Positions 17,121 through 26,348 of a DNA stretch of 64,000 bases are shown piece by piece. Location of the stretch: positions 2,170,001 through 2,234,000 of the forward strand of contig CP011077.1 of NCBI GenBank assembly GCA_000963575.1. Direction: 5' to 3'. Source of the stretch: Klebsiella michiganensis (GTDB taxonomy: Bacteria; Pseudomonadota; Gammaproteobacteria; Enterobacterales; Enterobacteriaceae). Position 1 is the stretch's first letter, and each line of letters starts with the position of its first letter. The position numbers were made by a program, and so were the translations under genes. The notes beneath the pieces are model-generated. The model worked only from the letters and a program-made list of their open reading frames with translations. It made no database searches and had not been told where the DNA came from.

Positions 17121-17414
17121 ATGCTGTTTATGCTGCGCTTTTACGATAAACCTGACACCTTTGCGCTGCGTCAGCGCCTGCTGCCCGCACACCTTGCCTG
17201 GCTTGAAAGCCGCAAGCAGAGCATCAAACTCGCAGGATCATTGCGCGCAGAACCAGACGGCAATCCGGACGGGGCGTGCTGGTTGGTGGAAGCCGAAAAC
17301 TTTGCCGGGGCCGAACGCTGCTATCTGGACGATCCTTTTTGGGTCGAAGGGATGCGGGAGCGGGTGGAAGTGCGCAGCCTGAGTAAAGCGTTCGACGGCA
17401 AAGTGGAAGTCTGA
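17121..17414 (+). CDS. YciI-family protein
   Basis: 97 residues with the YciI ferredoxin-like fold: MLFMLRFYDKP at the start, R-x-x-L-L-P-A-H-L-A-W-L (His about residue 22) and the DPFWVEG motif around residue 73. The conserved His and Asp are those of the family, whose reactions are mostly unknown. It is the middle gene of the VF530-YciI-FosA operon, with 2-nt gaps on each side. Confidence 0.88.
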   Translation: MLFMLRFYDKPDTFALRQRLLPAHLAWLESRKQSIKLAGSLRAEPDGNPDGACWLVEAENFAGAERCYLDDPFWVEGMRERVEVRSLSKAFDGKVEV

Positions 17415-17416
17415 CC

Positions 17417-18262
17417 ATGCTAACCGGCCTGAATCACCTGACGCTTGCGGTGCGGGACCTGGCGCGGAGCCTGGCGTTTTATCAAAGCCTGCCGGGGATC
17501 AGGCTGCACGCGCGCTGGGACGCCGGAGCCTATCTTTCCTGCGGTGATGTGTGGCTTTGCCTCTCCCTGGACGACATGGCCGGGGAGCAGCCCGCGCACT
17601 ACACTCACTATGCCTTCAGCGTGAGTGCGGAGGCATTTCCCCGGGCGGTTAAGGCGCTGGAGCAGCAAGGCGTTCAGGTATGGAAAGACAACCGCAGCGA
17701 AGGGCATTCCTTCTACTTTCTTGACCCGGATAACCACCAGCTTGAGCTTCACGTCGGGGATTTAGCCAGTCGCCTGGCTGCCTGTAGGGTAAAACCATAC
17801 GCAGGGATGACATTCCAGGAGGCGGGCATTACCGTACGGGAGGCCTCTCTGAAGGAGATCCTCGCGCTTTATCACCGTCTGCCGGAATTTGAAGATTGTA
17901 GAAGTGAGGCGGATCTTCAGGCCCGCCTGGCGGGGAACCAGACCAGCCAGCTCATTGCCTGCGTTAACGGCCTTCCTGCCGGGTTCAAGCTTGGCTACGC
18001 GCTGAGCGAAACAGAATTTTACAGCTGGCTCGGCGGCGTTTTACCCGAATTCAGGCGGGATGGTGTCGCTCAGGCCTTGCTGGCCGCGCAGGAAAAATGG
18101 GCGGTGGAGCTGGGTTACCGCACGCTTAGCGTGAAAACCCGCAACAAATTCCGCGGCATGCTAATGATGCTGCTTAAAAACGGTTATCAGCTTATTGAGA
18201 TGGAGCGGAAGGGCGACCCGGCCGATTCCCGCCTGCTGCTGCAAAAATCGCTCCCCGCCTGA
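17417..18262 (+). CDS. fosA: FosA-type glutathione transferase fused to a GNAT acetyltransferase domain
   Basis: 281 residues. Residues 1-135 are a full FosA: metal ligands His7, His64 and Glu110, and fosfomycin/K+ site residues Lys90, Ser94, Tyr100 and Arg119 are all in place. FosA adds glutathione to the fosfomycin epoxide. FosA proteins normally end near residue 140; here the frame continues without a stop into a GNAT domain (about 137-281) with the acetyl-CoA loop EFRRDGVAQALL. The fusion is unusual. The acetyltransferase substrate is unknown. It is the third gene of a tight operon. Confidence 0.9.
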   Translation: MLTGLNHLTLAVRDLARSLAFYQSLPGIRLHARWDAGAYLSCGDVWLCLSLDDMAGEQPAHYTHYAFSVSAEAFPRAVKALEQQGVQVWKDNRSEGHSFYFLDPDNHQLELHVGDLASRLAACRVKPYAGMTFQEAGITVREASLKEILALYHRLPEFEDCRSEADLQARLAGNQTSQLIACVNGLPAGFKLGYALSETEFYSWLGGVLPEFRRDGVAQALLAAQEKWAVELGYRTLSVKTRNKFRGMLMMLLKNGYQLIEMERKGDPADSRLLLQKSLPA

Positions 18263-18348
18263 AACTGCCCTTTCAGTCGCATCTGATAGGCGTCTAATTT
18301 GTAGCGGGTTAGGCTACAAGCTGGTTTTTAACCGGGAGGATCCCGCTA

Positions 18349-19143
18349 ATGATGACATCCCCAACCTTGAGCCACCCGACAATTCAGGCCGTGAATACGC
18401 TGGGCCAGTGGCTGGCGCAAAGCGATTTTACTGGCGCGCCACAGGCACAGGATGCAGACCTGATTATCCTGGCGGGTAACGCCGTGATCCCAACCATCGA
18501 CGCCGCGTGTGAGCTTGCCGCCAACGGTGAAAAACCGCTGCTGATTGCCGGCGGAATAGGTCATTCCACGACGTATCTCTACGGGGAAATTGCCCGCCAC
18601 CCGCGCTATAACACGATTCCTACTACCGGCCGCGCCGAGGCGGCGATTATCCGGGATATTGCCCACCAGTTCTGGAAAATCCCGAGCGAGAAAATTATTA
18701 CCGAAGAGAAGTCGACCAACTGTGGTGAAAATGCGCGCTTTAGCGTGGAAAAAATGACCGAACTTGGCCTCAACCCCGCACGCGTGCTGATTATCCAGGA
18801 TCCGACCATGCAGCGCCGCACCGTCGCGACTTTCGCTCGCGTCTGGCAGGGCGACGCGCAGGCGCCGGAGTGGCTAAGCTGGCCAGGCGTGGTACCGGAG
18901 TTAGTCGAGGGAGAACAGGGCGCTATTTTTGCCGGAGAGGCGGAAGGTTTGTGGCCGATTGAGCGCTATGTGTCGCTGGCGCTGGGCGAAATCCCTCGCC
19001 TGCGCGACGACGCAACCGGCTATGGTCCGCAGGGGCGAGACTTCATCGTGCACGTTGATATTCCACCGCAGGTGATGGCCGCCTGGCACGCTCTCCAGCA
19101 GGACATGGCGCTGAGCGCAATGATCCGCGAACGCGGGCTTTAA
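18349..19143 (+). CDS. ydcF: YdcF, DUF218-family protein
   Basis: 264 residues, close to E. coli YdcF (266). The DUF218 core is visible as DLIILAGNAVIPTIDAA, LLIAGGIGHST and STNCGENARFS. The E. coli protein binds S-adenosylmethionine but its function is not settled. A GGGAGGAT ribosome binding site precedes ATG 18349. The hrpA, trg, ydcF, cybB neighbourhood is shared with E. coli. Confidence 0.92.
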   Translation: MMTSPTLSHPTIQAVNTLGQWLAQSDFTGAPQAQDADLIILAGNAVIPTIDAACELAANGEKPLLIAGGIGHSTTYLYGEIARHPRYNTIPTTGRAEAAIIRDIAHQFWKIPSEKIITEEKSTNCGENARFSVEKMTELGLNPARVLIIQDPTMQRRTVATFARVWQGDAQAPEWLSWPGVVPELVEGEQGAIFAGEAEGLWPIERYVSLALGEIPRLRDDATGYGPQGRDFIVHVDIPPQVMAAWHALQQDMALSAMIRERGL

Positions 19144-19287
19144 ACCTCGGGCTTTGCCCTGAATAACGTTAAGGCTAAAAAATTACACGCTGAAACAAAT
19201 TAACGTCCATAATACGTTGATGTTAATACTCTTTTAATGTTTCTTCGTTATCCTGGCATTTAACGTTTTTTCAGGGCAGGGTCTCTC

Positions 19288-19824
19288 ATGCGCACTAAAT
19301 ACACTTCGTTACAGATTTCGATCCACTGGCTGGTCTTTCTGCTGGTGGTGGGAGCCTACTGCGCCATGGAACTGCGTGGCTTTGCGCCGCGTAGCTACCG
19401 GCCACTTATCAACTCCATCCATTTCACCTGCGGCATTTCGGTCCTGGGGCTGATGGCTGCCCGCCTGCTGGTTCGCATCAAATACCGCGCCCCGGCTATT
19501 GTGCCCAGGCCGCACCCGGCGGTGACCGGTATCTCTCATCTGGTCCACACGATTGTCTATCTGATGTTTATTGGCCTGCCGGTGCTGGGCTTGCTGGCGA
19601 TGTACTATCGCGGCAGTGACTGGGTGGCCTTTGGGCTACAGATGCCGGTGGCGGCGGTACCGGATGAAGACCTGGAATTCAGCCTCAAATCCTGGCATGA
19701 GCTGCTCGCCAACACTGGCTATTTCGTTATTGGTCTTCATGCTTTCGGCGCTCTGTTTCACCACTATGTCTGGAAAGACAACACGCTGCTGCGAATGATG
19801 CCCGGCAAGCGTGAACGGCCCTGA
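19288..19824 (+). CDS. cybB: CybB, cytochrome b561 (superoxide oxidase)
   Basis: 178 residues with four membrane helices. Haem ligand candidates His13 (SIHWL) and His45 (NSIHF), and the His residues of SLKSWHELLAN and GLHAFGALFHHY, are conserved with E. coli CybB, which oxidises superoxide and passes electrons to ubiquinone. The C-terminal WKDNTLLRMMPGKR matches closely. It acts in the inner membrane. Confidence 0.94.
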   Translation: MRTKYTSLQISIHWLVFLLVVGAYCAMELRGFAPRSYRPLINSIHFTCGISVLGLMAARLLVRIKYRAPAIVPRPHPAVTGISHLVHTIVYLMFIGLPVLGLLAMYYRGSDWVAFGLQMPVAAVPDEDLEFSLKSWHELLANTGYFVIGLHAFGALFHHYVWKDNTLLRMMPGKRERP

Positions 19825-19844
19825 TTGTCTGCGGCGGCTGGCCG

Positions 19845-20741
19845 TTAGCCTTTTGAATACTGCCGGGGTGAGCAGCCCATCACCCGCTTGAAAGCCTTAC
19901 CAAACGCGCTTTCCGATTCATACCCCAATTCCACCGCAATACGCGCCAGGGAATCACCTGACTGGCGCAGCCTGTCGCAAGCCAGCATCATGCGCCAGCG
20001 GGTCAGGTAATCGATAGCGGATGCGCCCGTCACCGCTTTAAACCGGGCGGCAAACGCTGACCGCGACATCCCCACGCGCTCCGCCAGTTTTTCCAGCGTC
20101 CAGTTGAACGCGGGCTCTGTATGCATGCAGGTCAGGGCCAGACTGAGCTGTTTATCCGCCAGCGCATAGAGCCAGCCCACGGCGGGCTGATGAGTCAGGT
20201 GCAGCCTCAAAGCCTGAATCAGCATCATCCAGGCGAGCTGCTGGACGATAAGCGCGCTGCCGGGGCGAGGCTGGCGGACTTCATCGGTCATTTGATCCAG
20301 CGCCCAGCGCATGGCGGCCTTACTCTCAGGCCGCTGAAGGCTAACCACCGGCGGCAAAGAGCTCAGCAGCAGATCGGCCGCTTCCCCGCTCAAAACAAAA
20401 TGGCCGCCGACCAGGAAACTGCTTTCCTGCTGGCCGGGGACGACGTCAGGTCCGAGCTTCCCCGCCTGGCGCAGCGTGTAGAAATCTACAGGTGTGGCAT
20501 CTGGCCCGGTAGCCAGGCAAAAAGGCGGCCCCGGCGGCAGAAGATAACAGTCGCCGGCCTGCAGCAGCAGCGGCTTGTCCATACCGTCAACGGAGAGCCA
20601 GCAGCGGCCAGACACCACGGCATAGCACTTGATTCCGGCATGTGCCGGCCACTGAATGGCCATATCTTCATGCAGGGCAACGCCGCCGGAGGCGTAGCTC
20701 TGGGGTTTCAGCAGGGAAAGCAGTTCAGACAAAGGATCCAT
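19845..20741 (-). CDS. AraC-family transcriptional regulator (cupin-type N terminus)
   Basis: 298 residues from ATG 20741, which has CCGGAG 5 nt upstream; the longer frame to 20765 lacks a good site. An N-terminal cupin-like effector domain (about 20-170) precedes two AraC HTH motifs: LEKLAERVGMSRSAFAARFKAVTG and LARIAVELGYESESAFGKAFKRVMG. It is divergent from an SDR-type gene 125 bp away and probably controls it. Confidence 0.9.
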   Translation of the reverse strand: MDPLSELLSLLKPQSYASGGVALHEDMAIQWPAHAGIKCYAVVSGRCWLSVDGMDKPLLLQAGDCYLLPPGPPFCLATGPDATPVDFYTLRQAGKLGPDVVPGQQESSFLVGGHFVLSGEAADLLLSSLPPVVSLQRPESKAAMRWALDQMTDEVRQPRPGSALIVQQLAWMMLIQALRLHLTHQPAVGWLYALADKQLSLALTCMHTEPAFNWTLEKLAERVGMSRSAFAARFKAVTGASAIDYLTRWRMMLACDRLRQSGDSLARIAVELGYESESAFGKAFKRVMGCSPRQYSKG

Positions 20742-20866
20742 AGTAACTCCGGACGATAAGACCAAAAATGGCGATTTTTGAACATTGTTCGTCTTTTCTC
20801 ATCTGTTTACAGTAAATCCCGTCGGACGGCAACTCAGTCCTCAGTGACGGTTTGGGATAATTGACT

Positions 20867-21754
20867 ATGCGTATTTTTGTCACCGGTGCGACCGGTTTTC
20901 TTGGCTCGGCCATCGTTCAACAGTTGCTTGCCGCCGGGCATCAGGTAGTGGGGCTCACGCGTTCTCAGCGCGGGGCTGAGGCCTTATCATCCTGGGGAGC
21001 AAAAGCACACTATGGCGATTTGGATGACCTTGCCAGTCTGCAGCACGGGGCGGATCTTGCGGACGCCGTAATTCACACCGCTTTTAACCACGATTTTTCT
21101 ACCTTTGCGGCGAACTGCGAGGCTGACGGGAAAGTGATTGCCGCCATGGGGGACGCGCTGGTGGGCTCGGCCCGCCCAATGGTGATCACCTCTTTTGTGG
21201 CGATGGGGGCCACTGAACCTGGCCAACCTGCGACGGAAGCGGGGTATAACCTTCAGACGCCAAACCCACGTAAGGCCACGGAAATTGCCGGGGTCAGCCA
21301 GCTTGAGCGGGGCGTTAACGCCGCGTTTGTGCGGCTGCCGCAGGTGCACGACACCTTCAGGCAGGGGCTCATTACGCCGCTTATCGAGCTGGCGCGCGAC
21401 AAAGGCGTGGCGGCTTATATTGGCGAGGGTAAAAACCGCTGGTCGGCGGTGCATCTGAGCGATGCCGCCCGTCTGTATGTTAAGGCGGTGGAAAGAGGCA
21501 TGGCGGGGGAGCGCTATAATGCCGTGGCGGAAGAGGGGATCGCCACTAAAGCCATCGCCGACGTGATTGGCCAGGGGCTTGGCGTGCCGGTACGCAGCAT
21601 TGAGGCTGCCAAAGCCAGCGATCATTTTGGCTGGCTGGGGAGCTTTGCCGCACACGACATGTCGGCCTCAAGCGCAATCACGCAGCAGAAAACCGGCTGG
21701 CGACCCGTTGGCCCAGGGCTGATGGAAGATTTGCAGAAGATGAAATACCGTTAA
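20867..21754 (+). CDS. Atypical short-chain dehydrogenase / NAD(P)-binding epimerase-like protein
   Basis: 295 residues. The extended-SDR cofactor motif TGATGFLGS (about 6-14) opens a Rossmann fold. The catalytic Y-x-x-x-K is not obvious; a Tyr in AGYNLQTPNPRKAT is spaced differently, so it is of the atypical SDR type. The start is ATG 20867 and not the TTG 6 nt upstream. It is divergent from an AraC gene and convergent with the TonB-dependent receptor gene. Confidence 0.86.
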   Translation: MRIFVTGATGFLGSAIVQQLLAAGHQVVGLTRSQRGAEALSSWGAKAHYGDLDDLASLQHGADLADAVIHTAFNHDFSTFAANCEADGKVIAAMGDALVGSARPMVITSFVAMGATEPGQPATEAGYNLQTPNPRKATEIAGVSQLERGVNAAFVRLPQVHDTFRQGLITPLIELARDKGVAAYIGEGKNRWSAVHLSDAARLYVKAVERGMAGERYNAVAEEGIATKAIADVIGQGLGVPVRSIEAAKASDHFGWLGSFAAHDMSASSAITQQKTGWRPVGPGLMEDLQKMKYR

Positions 21755-21759
21755 CCGCA

Positions 21760-21788
21760 CATCGCCCGGCTAAAATCTCCGGGCGATG
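21760..21788. terminator. Bidirectional hairpin between SDR and receptor genes
   Basis: Perfect 10-bp stem CATCGCCCGG / CCGGGCGATG around a 9-nt A/T-rich loop, in the 43-bp gap between two convergent stop codons. Confidence 0.75.
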
Positions 21789-21797
21789 GCATGACAA

Positions 21798-24068
21798 TCA
21801 GAAGCGAACTTCGCCGCCGAAGATCCAGGTTCTGCCGCGCGCGGTATTGGCCCGGCTGGCATCATCATCGCCCGGCCCAGGCATCATATTGAGCTTATTC
21901 AGCGCCTCGGAGTAATCCCGGTTCATCAGGTTTTGCACCGTAAGCTTCAGCATCAGATTGCGGTTCACCTCGTAGGTGCCGTAGAGATCGATAATCGTCG
22001 GGATCTGCGGCAAATCCTCTTTAATGATGGCGCCGGTCTGCTCATCGGGTTCAAAATCAGGCGACATACGACGGGCTTTCCCGGTGTATTTGACAATCGT
22101 CCCGAGGGTCAGCGCCTCATCGAAGAAACGTACCCCGGCATCCAGCGTCATGTACTTTCTTGGCAGCTCGGTAATATCCCCGGCGCCAAAGTAGGTGCTG
22201 GCGATGGACGTAGGCTGGTCGGTCAGCTGTTGGCTAAAGGAGAGACGGGTGAAGGCGAACCCAGCGTCGTAATCCATCTCAAGCTCAACACCCTGGGCGG
22301 TGACGCCGGTGGCGGAGTTCACGTAGATGTACATATTGTCGCTGTAGTCCTCGCTCATGTCCGCCCAGCCGTTGCCAATCACCTCGGACATGCTGCATTT
22401 TCGCCCGCTGGAGCAGACCTGGTAAGACTCGCTGAAGATATAGTTCTGGATCCTGCTGCGGTAGCCCAGCAGTTTAAAGCGCAACGAATCCTGTTTAGCG
22501 ATAAGGTCTTTGGTGTCGATATTAAAACCAAGCTGCCAGGTTTCTGCGAGTTCAGGCTTTAAGAAGGGGTTCATGGAAGCCCCGCCGGAGTTGGAGAAAA
22601 ACATCTCCTGAATATTTGGCGCACGCATCGACTTACTGTAGCCGACAAATGGCTGAAGCCATGGGGTGACCTGGGCTGACAGTTGGGCTGAAGGGTTAAA
22701 GCCATTTTCTCGCTCATCGACCTCATAGCTTCCCTGTGGGACGCAGATTACGCGTTCGTCACAGGGTGGTTTATGCCCGGTGATACGGTTGTGCGTGTAG
22801 TTGAAGTTAAGATCTGCCTGCCAGATACCGCGCTTCACCTGCAGCCCGGTGTATAACGCCGAAATATCCTGCTGCCCGGAAGGGGCGAACGGGTTGTTTT
22901 CGATCGACTCCTGGTTGGTTTTCTCATCTCCTGCGGCGGAGTTAATTATCCTGGTATAGCGGGTGCGCATCAGCTTCCCGCCCAGCGTAAAGGCCAAATC
23001 GTTATCGCCTAAGCTGAAACGGCTGACGTTACTTATATCCAGCGCATCAGAGCGGTTTTGCGCGGATGTGCGGTAAAAAGTAAACAGCGAGTCATCACGA
23101 TATTTCTGATCCCCGCGGCTGGTACTGGCCGCGACTTTAAAATCAATCAGCTCAGTAAACGGGGCGTAATGGTATTTAATATAATAATCGTCGCTGGTGA
23201 TATCCCGGCGGGAGAATCTATTCTTATAGGTTCTGGCCGACAGTTCGAAGCTATTAAATTCATCAGGTTTAATATCCATTTTATAAAGCTGGGATTTCGG
23301 GTTCTGCTTCATAAATTTATCGTAACCAAACTCTTCGCTATTAATACCGGAGCCGTTTGAGAAATTCGAATAAATAGAGCTACCGCTGATGGCGGCCATG
23401 GCGCCGAAGCTTACGGTATCGGTAAAGGCGTCGGTTTTTCCAGCGGCGGAAATCATCCCGCTGCGTCCGATACCGTTGCTGCCTACCGAGAAGCGCGACC
23501 GCAAGCCGTAATCATTGCCTTTAAAAATCACGTCATCAACGCCAAGGGTGCGCATATTTGCGCTTCCCGTCAGGGCGTTGATCCCCGCTGAGCCGCTGCT
23601 GTCCCCGCGAATGACGTCCACGCCGACCAAAAAGTTAGGATCGATGAGTACGCCGGCCTGGTTGTTGGTGGAGCCGTGCACGGTGGTGCCGGACGTCGTG
23701 GTGCCGTAAAAACTTTGGGTGATCCCATCCACCATGGTGTTAACCCGGCCAAAGCCGCTCATTCCGCGAATGTTGACGCTGACCGTGCCCTGGCCGGGAT
23801 CGATTTGGGTATAGGTACCGGGCATGCTGCGTAGCGTGGCGTCCAGAGACTGCAGGTTTTTATCCGTGGCGCGGGAGCTGGTTGCGCCTGGTTTTTCCAG
23901 CGCTTCTTGCTCGCGGGTGATATTCCCGGCGGACACATTAAGCGGGCTAAATACCGCCGTGCCTTTTTTATCCCCGCTGCCTTTATCATTATTCTCTTGT
24001 GCCGCACCGCTGGCGCTGAGCAATAGCATGCCCGAGCCGAGGGCAACGGCCAGTTTATTAACGTTCAT
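21798..24068 (-). CDS. TonB-dependent outer-membrane receptor, HasR/haem-receptor-like
   Basis: 756 residues: signal peptide about 1-23, a plug domain about 45-180 (NIRGMSGFGRVNTMVDGITQSFYG) and a 22-strand barrel ending in the outer-membrane signature F-G-G-E-V-R-F. No STN signalling domain is present. The barrel has MRAPNIQEMF and NPFLKPE, variants of the FRAP and NPNL boxes of haem receptors, but no His lies between them. His131 in the plug could match the HasR plug ligand (inference). It is the last of four same-strand genes with a TonB paralogue, behind a Fur box. The ligand is haem, haemoprotein or a ferric compound; not decidable. Confidence 0.9.
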   Translation of the reverse strand: MNVNKLAVALGSGMLLLSASGAAQENNDKGSGDKKGTAVFSPLNVSAGNITREQEALEKPGATSSRATDKNLQSLDATLRSMPGTYTQIDPGQGTVSVNIRGMSGFGRVNTMVDGITQSFYGTTTSGTTVHGSTNNQAGVLIDPNFLVGVDVIRGDSSGSAGINALTGSANMRTLGVDDVIFKGNDYGLRSRFSVGSNGIGRSGMISAAGKTDAFTDTVSFGAMAAISGSSIYSNFSNGSGINSEEFGYDKFMKQNPKSQLYKMDIKPDEFNSFELSARTYKNRFSRRDITSDDYYIKYHYAPFTELIDFKVAASTSRGDQKYRDDSLFTFYRTSAQNRSDALDISNVSRFSLGDNDLAFTLGGKLMRTRYTRIINSAAGDEKTNQESIENNPFAPSGQQDISALYTGLQVKRGIWQADLNFNYTHNRITGHKPPCDERVICVPQGSYEVDERENGFNPSAQLSAQVTPWLQPFVGYSKSMRAPNIQEMFFSNSGGASMNPFLKPELAETWQLGFNIDTKDLIAKQDSLRFKLLGYRSRIQNYIFSESYQVCSSGRKCSMSEVIGNGWADMSEDYSDNMYIYVNSATGVTAQGVELEMDYDAGFAFTRLSFSQQLTDQPTSIASTYFGAGDITELPRKYMTLDAGVRFFDEALTLGTIVKYTGKARRMSPDFEPDEQTGAIIKEDLPQIPTIIDLYGTYEVNRNLMLKLTVQNLMNRDYSEALNKLNMMPGPGDDDASRANTARGRTWIFGGEVRF

Positions 24069-24131
24069 ACGTGTCCTTGAAGTATCGTAATAAAATAAAA
24101 AATATTTTTATAATTATGTCGCCTGCACGAG

Positions 24132-24152
24132 CCCTTCCCGCTAAGGGAAGGG
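24132..24152 (-). other. Hairpin between the S9 peptidase and receptor genes
   Basis: Perfect 8-bp stem CCCTTCCC / GGGAAGGG with a 5-nt loop, read from the minus strand just after the peptidase stop codon and 64 bp before the receptor start. No T run follows directly. It may protect the upstream transcript end or attenuate receptor expression. Confidence 0.55.
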
Positions 24153-24159
24153 TTCCCGG

Positions 24160-26268
24160 TTAGCGTTGTTTATCTGCTTCCAGAATAAAGCTGTATTCCA
24201 GCGCGGTATTTTCCAGGCGCTTTATTCGGCCTGATTTACCGCCGTGTCCGGCCTGCATATCGGTCAGCAGGAGGATTTTTCCGGGGCCCCGCTGGTTTTC
24301 ACGCAGCTTAGCGACCCACTTTGCGGGCTCCCAATACTGTACCTGCGAGTCGTGGAGGCCGCTGGTGACCAGTAAATTTGGGTAGCGGGCGGGTTTTACA
24401 TTGTCGTAGGGGCTCCATAACTTGAGGTTCAGATAATCCTTCTCCCGGTGTGGATTACCCCATTCGTCATATTCGCCGAGCGTGAGGGGCAGCGAATCAT
24501 CCAGCATGGTTGTGACCACATCCACGAAGGGTACCTGAGCAACCACGGCGTTAAAGAGGGTGGGTTGCTGGTTAATGACGTTGCCCATCAGCAAGCCTCC
24601 GGCGCTCCCCCCCATGGCGTAAAGCCTGCCAGGCTGCCCGTAGCCAAGTTCAACCAGACGGTGGGTTGCATCGAGAAAATCATTGAAACTGTTTGGCTTG
24701 TTTTCCAGTTTTCCCTGCTGATACCACTGCTGGCCGAGTTCCCCCCCGCCACGAACGTGAACGATAGCGAACACAAAACCACGATCCAGCAAGCTTAGGC
24801 GGTTGGCGCTGAAGGCCGGATCCATACTCATTCCGTAGGCGCCATAGCCGTAAACCAGCAGCGGGCTGTGGGCCGGTTTGAACATTTTCTGGTTATAGAC
24901 CAGCGAGACGGGCACCTGAACGCCATCGCGAGCGGTGACCCAAATCCGCTCGCTGTGGTAATCCTGCGGATCGGTATGGTTTACCGCCTGACGTTTAAGC
25001 AGGGTGCGCTCGCCGCTGACCAGATCCCATTCATAAGTGCTGGTGGGGGTGGTCATTGAGGAGTAGCCATAGCGCAGTTTGCCGGCCTGCGGCTCCGGGT
25101 TATAGCCAAGCCAGGCCATATAGCTGGCATCATCAAACTTAAGCGTCTGCTCCTGACTATCGCGCCAGTTAATTTTACGGATTTGGCTCAGCCCGTCCTG
25201 GCGTTCAGCAACCACCAGCCAGTCCTTAAACAGCGCAAATCCTTCCACCATTTTATTGGGTTTGGGTGCAACCACGGCCTGCCACTTGCCGCCCGGCGTG
25301 GGGCTTTTATACAGCCCGAAATTGGCGTTTTCCTGGTTGGCACGCAGGTAAAACGCCTCGCCAAAATGGTCGAGATAATATTCAATCCCCGGCCTGCGGG
25401 TGGCAAAAAGTACCGGTGGTGCCTCGGGATTATCCGCGTCGATCAGGCGTGCTTCCGATGACGTGCTGGCGCTGAGCGTGATGATTAAATAGCGGTCTGA
25501 TGCCGAACGGGAAAGTCCCAGATAATAGCCGCCGTCAGCCTCCTGGTAGACCAGCACATCCTCGGCGACAGGCGTGCCTGGCCGGTGCCGCCAAACCTGC
25601 GAGGGTACCAGCGTTTGTGGGTTATTGCGGATGTAGAACAGGTAGCGTCCGTCGTTGGACCAAACCATATTCCCGGACGTGTTTTCGATCGCATCGGGGA
25701 GCCATTGCTCGCGCTTTAAATCCCGGAGCGAGAGGCGGTACTGGCGGCGGCCCGTCGTGTCCTCGGCAATCGCCATCATCTGGTTATCCTGACTGACGAC
25801 CAAACCGCTGAGCTGGTAATAGGCCTGGCCTTTGGCGCGCTGGTTGCCGTCCACCAGCGTTTGCCAGTCGCCATGACTTCCGATGAGTTGCCGCTGGCTG
25901 ACGGCGTAATCTTGCCCGGCGAGATAAACATCCTGGTAGCGATAACCGTTTCGCTGGAAGGGCACCGAGCGGTTTTCCGGGCTCATCCGCGCGACCATTT
26001 CCCGATACAGCGTGTCCGTTAACTCTGCGGAGGGTTTCAGTACCCGGCGGGCGTAGTTATTTTCATCCTCAAGATGACGCCGCACTTTTGTATCGCTGCG
26101 GCTGTCATCCCTGAGCCAAAAATAGTTATCCACGCGGATGTCGCCATGCTCAATCAGCCGGTGGGGAATTTTGGGCGTAGCCGGCGGGGGCGGCACGTCG
26201 GCAATTGCCCAGCGGCCGGACAGTGAACAGACGAGAAACAGCGGCATTGCTTTCCATAGTTTTTCCAT
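24160..26268 (-). CDS. Exported S9 family prolyl oligopeptidase / oligopeptidase B-like
   Basis: 702 residues. A signal peptide (about 1-23, W-A-I-A before DVPPPP) marks it for export, unlike cytoplasmic PtrB. A seven-blade beta-propeller (about 75-420) gates the C-terminal hydrolase domain, whose triad is Ser555 (GGSAGG), Asp640 (LHDSQVQYWEP) and His675 (AGHGGKSGR). Such enzymes cut short peptides after Pro or basic residues. A strong AAGGAGG site precedes the ATG. Its place between a TonB paralogue and a TonB-dependent receptor suggests it processes an imported ligand or carrier in the periplasm (inference). Confidence 0.9.
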   Translation of the reverse strand: MEKLWKAMPLFLVCSLSGRWAIADVPPPPATPKIPHRLIEHGDIRVDNYFWLRDDSRSDTKVRRHLEDENNYARRVLKPSAELTDTLYREMVARMSPENRSVPFQRNGYRYQDVYLAGQDYAVSQRQLIGSHGDWQTLVDGNQRAKGQAYYQLSGLVVSQDNQMMAIAEDTTGRRQYRLSLRDLKREQWLPDAIENTSGNMVWSNDGRYLFYIRNNPQTLVPSQVWRHRPGTPVAEDVLVYQEADGGYYLGLSRSASDRYLIITLSASTSSEARLIDADNPEAPPVLFATRRPGIEYYLDHFGEAFYLRANQENANFGLYKSPTPGGKWQAVVAPKPNKMVEGFALFKDWLVVAERQDGLSQIRKINWRDSQEQTLKFDDASYMAWLGYNPEPQAGKLRYGYSSMTTPTSTYEWDLVSGERTLLKRQAVNHTDPQDYHSERIWVTARDGVQVPVSLVYNQKMFKPAHSPLLVYGYGAYGMSMDPAFSANRLSLLDRGFVFAIVHVRGGGELGQQWYQQGKLENKPNSFNDFLDATHRLVELGYGQPGRLYAMGGSAGGLLMGNVINQQPTLFNAVVAQVPFVDVVTTMLDDSLPLTLGEYDEWGNPHREKDYLNLKLWSPYDNVKPARYPNLLVTSGLHDSQVQYWEPAKWVAKLRENQRGPGKILLLTDMQAGHGGKSGRIKRLENTALEYSFILEADKQR

Positions 26269-26348
26269 GATGCCTCCTTAATGCCAGGCGATGGGACGCC
26301 CTGCCGAATATTCAGCATAAAATTAACGTTCAGATAGTGGGCTTAGCG

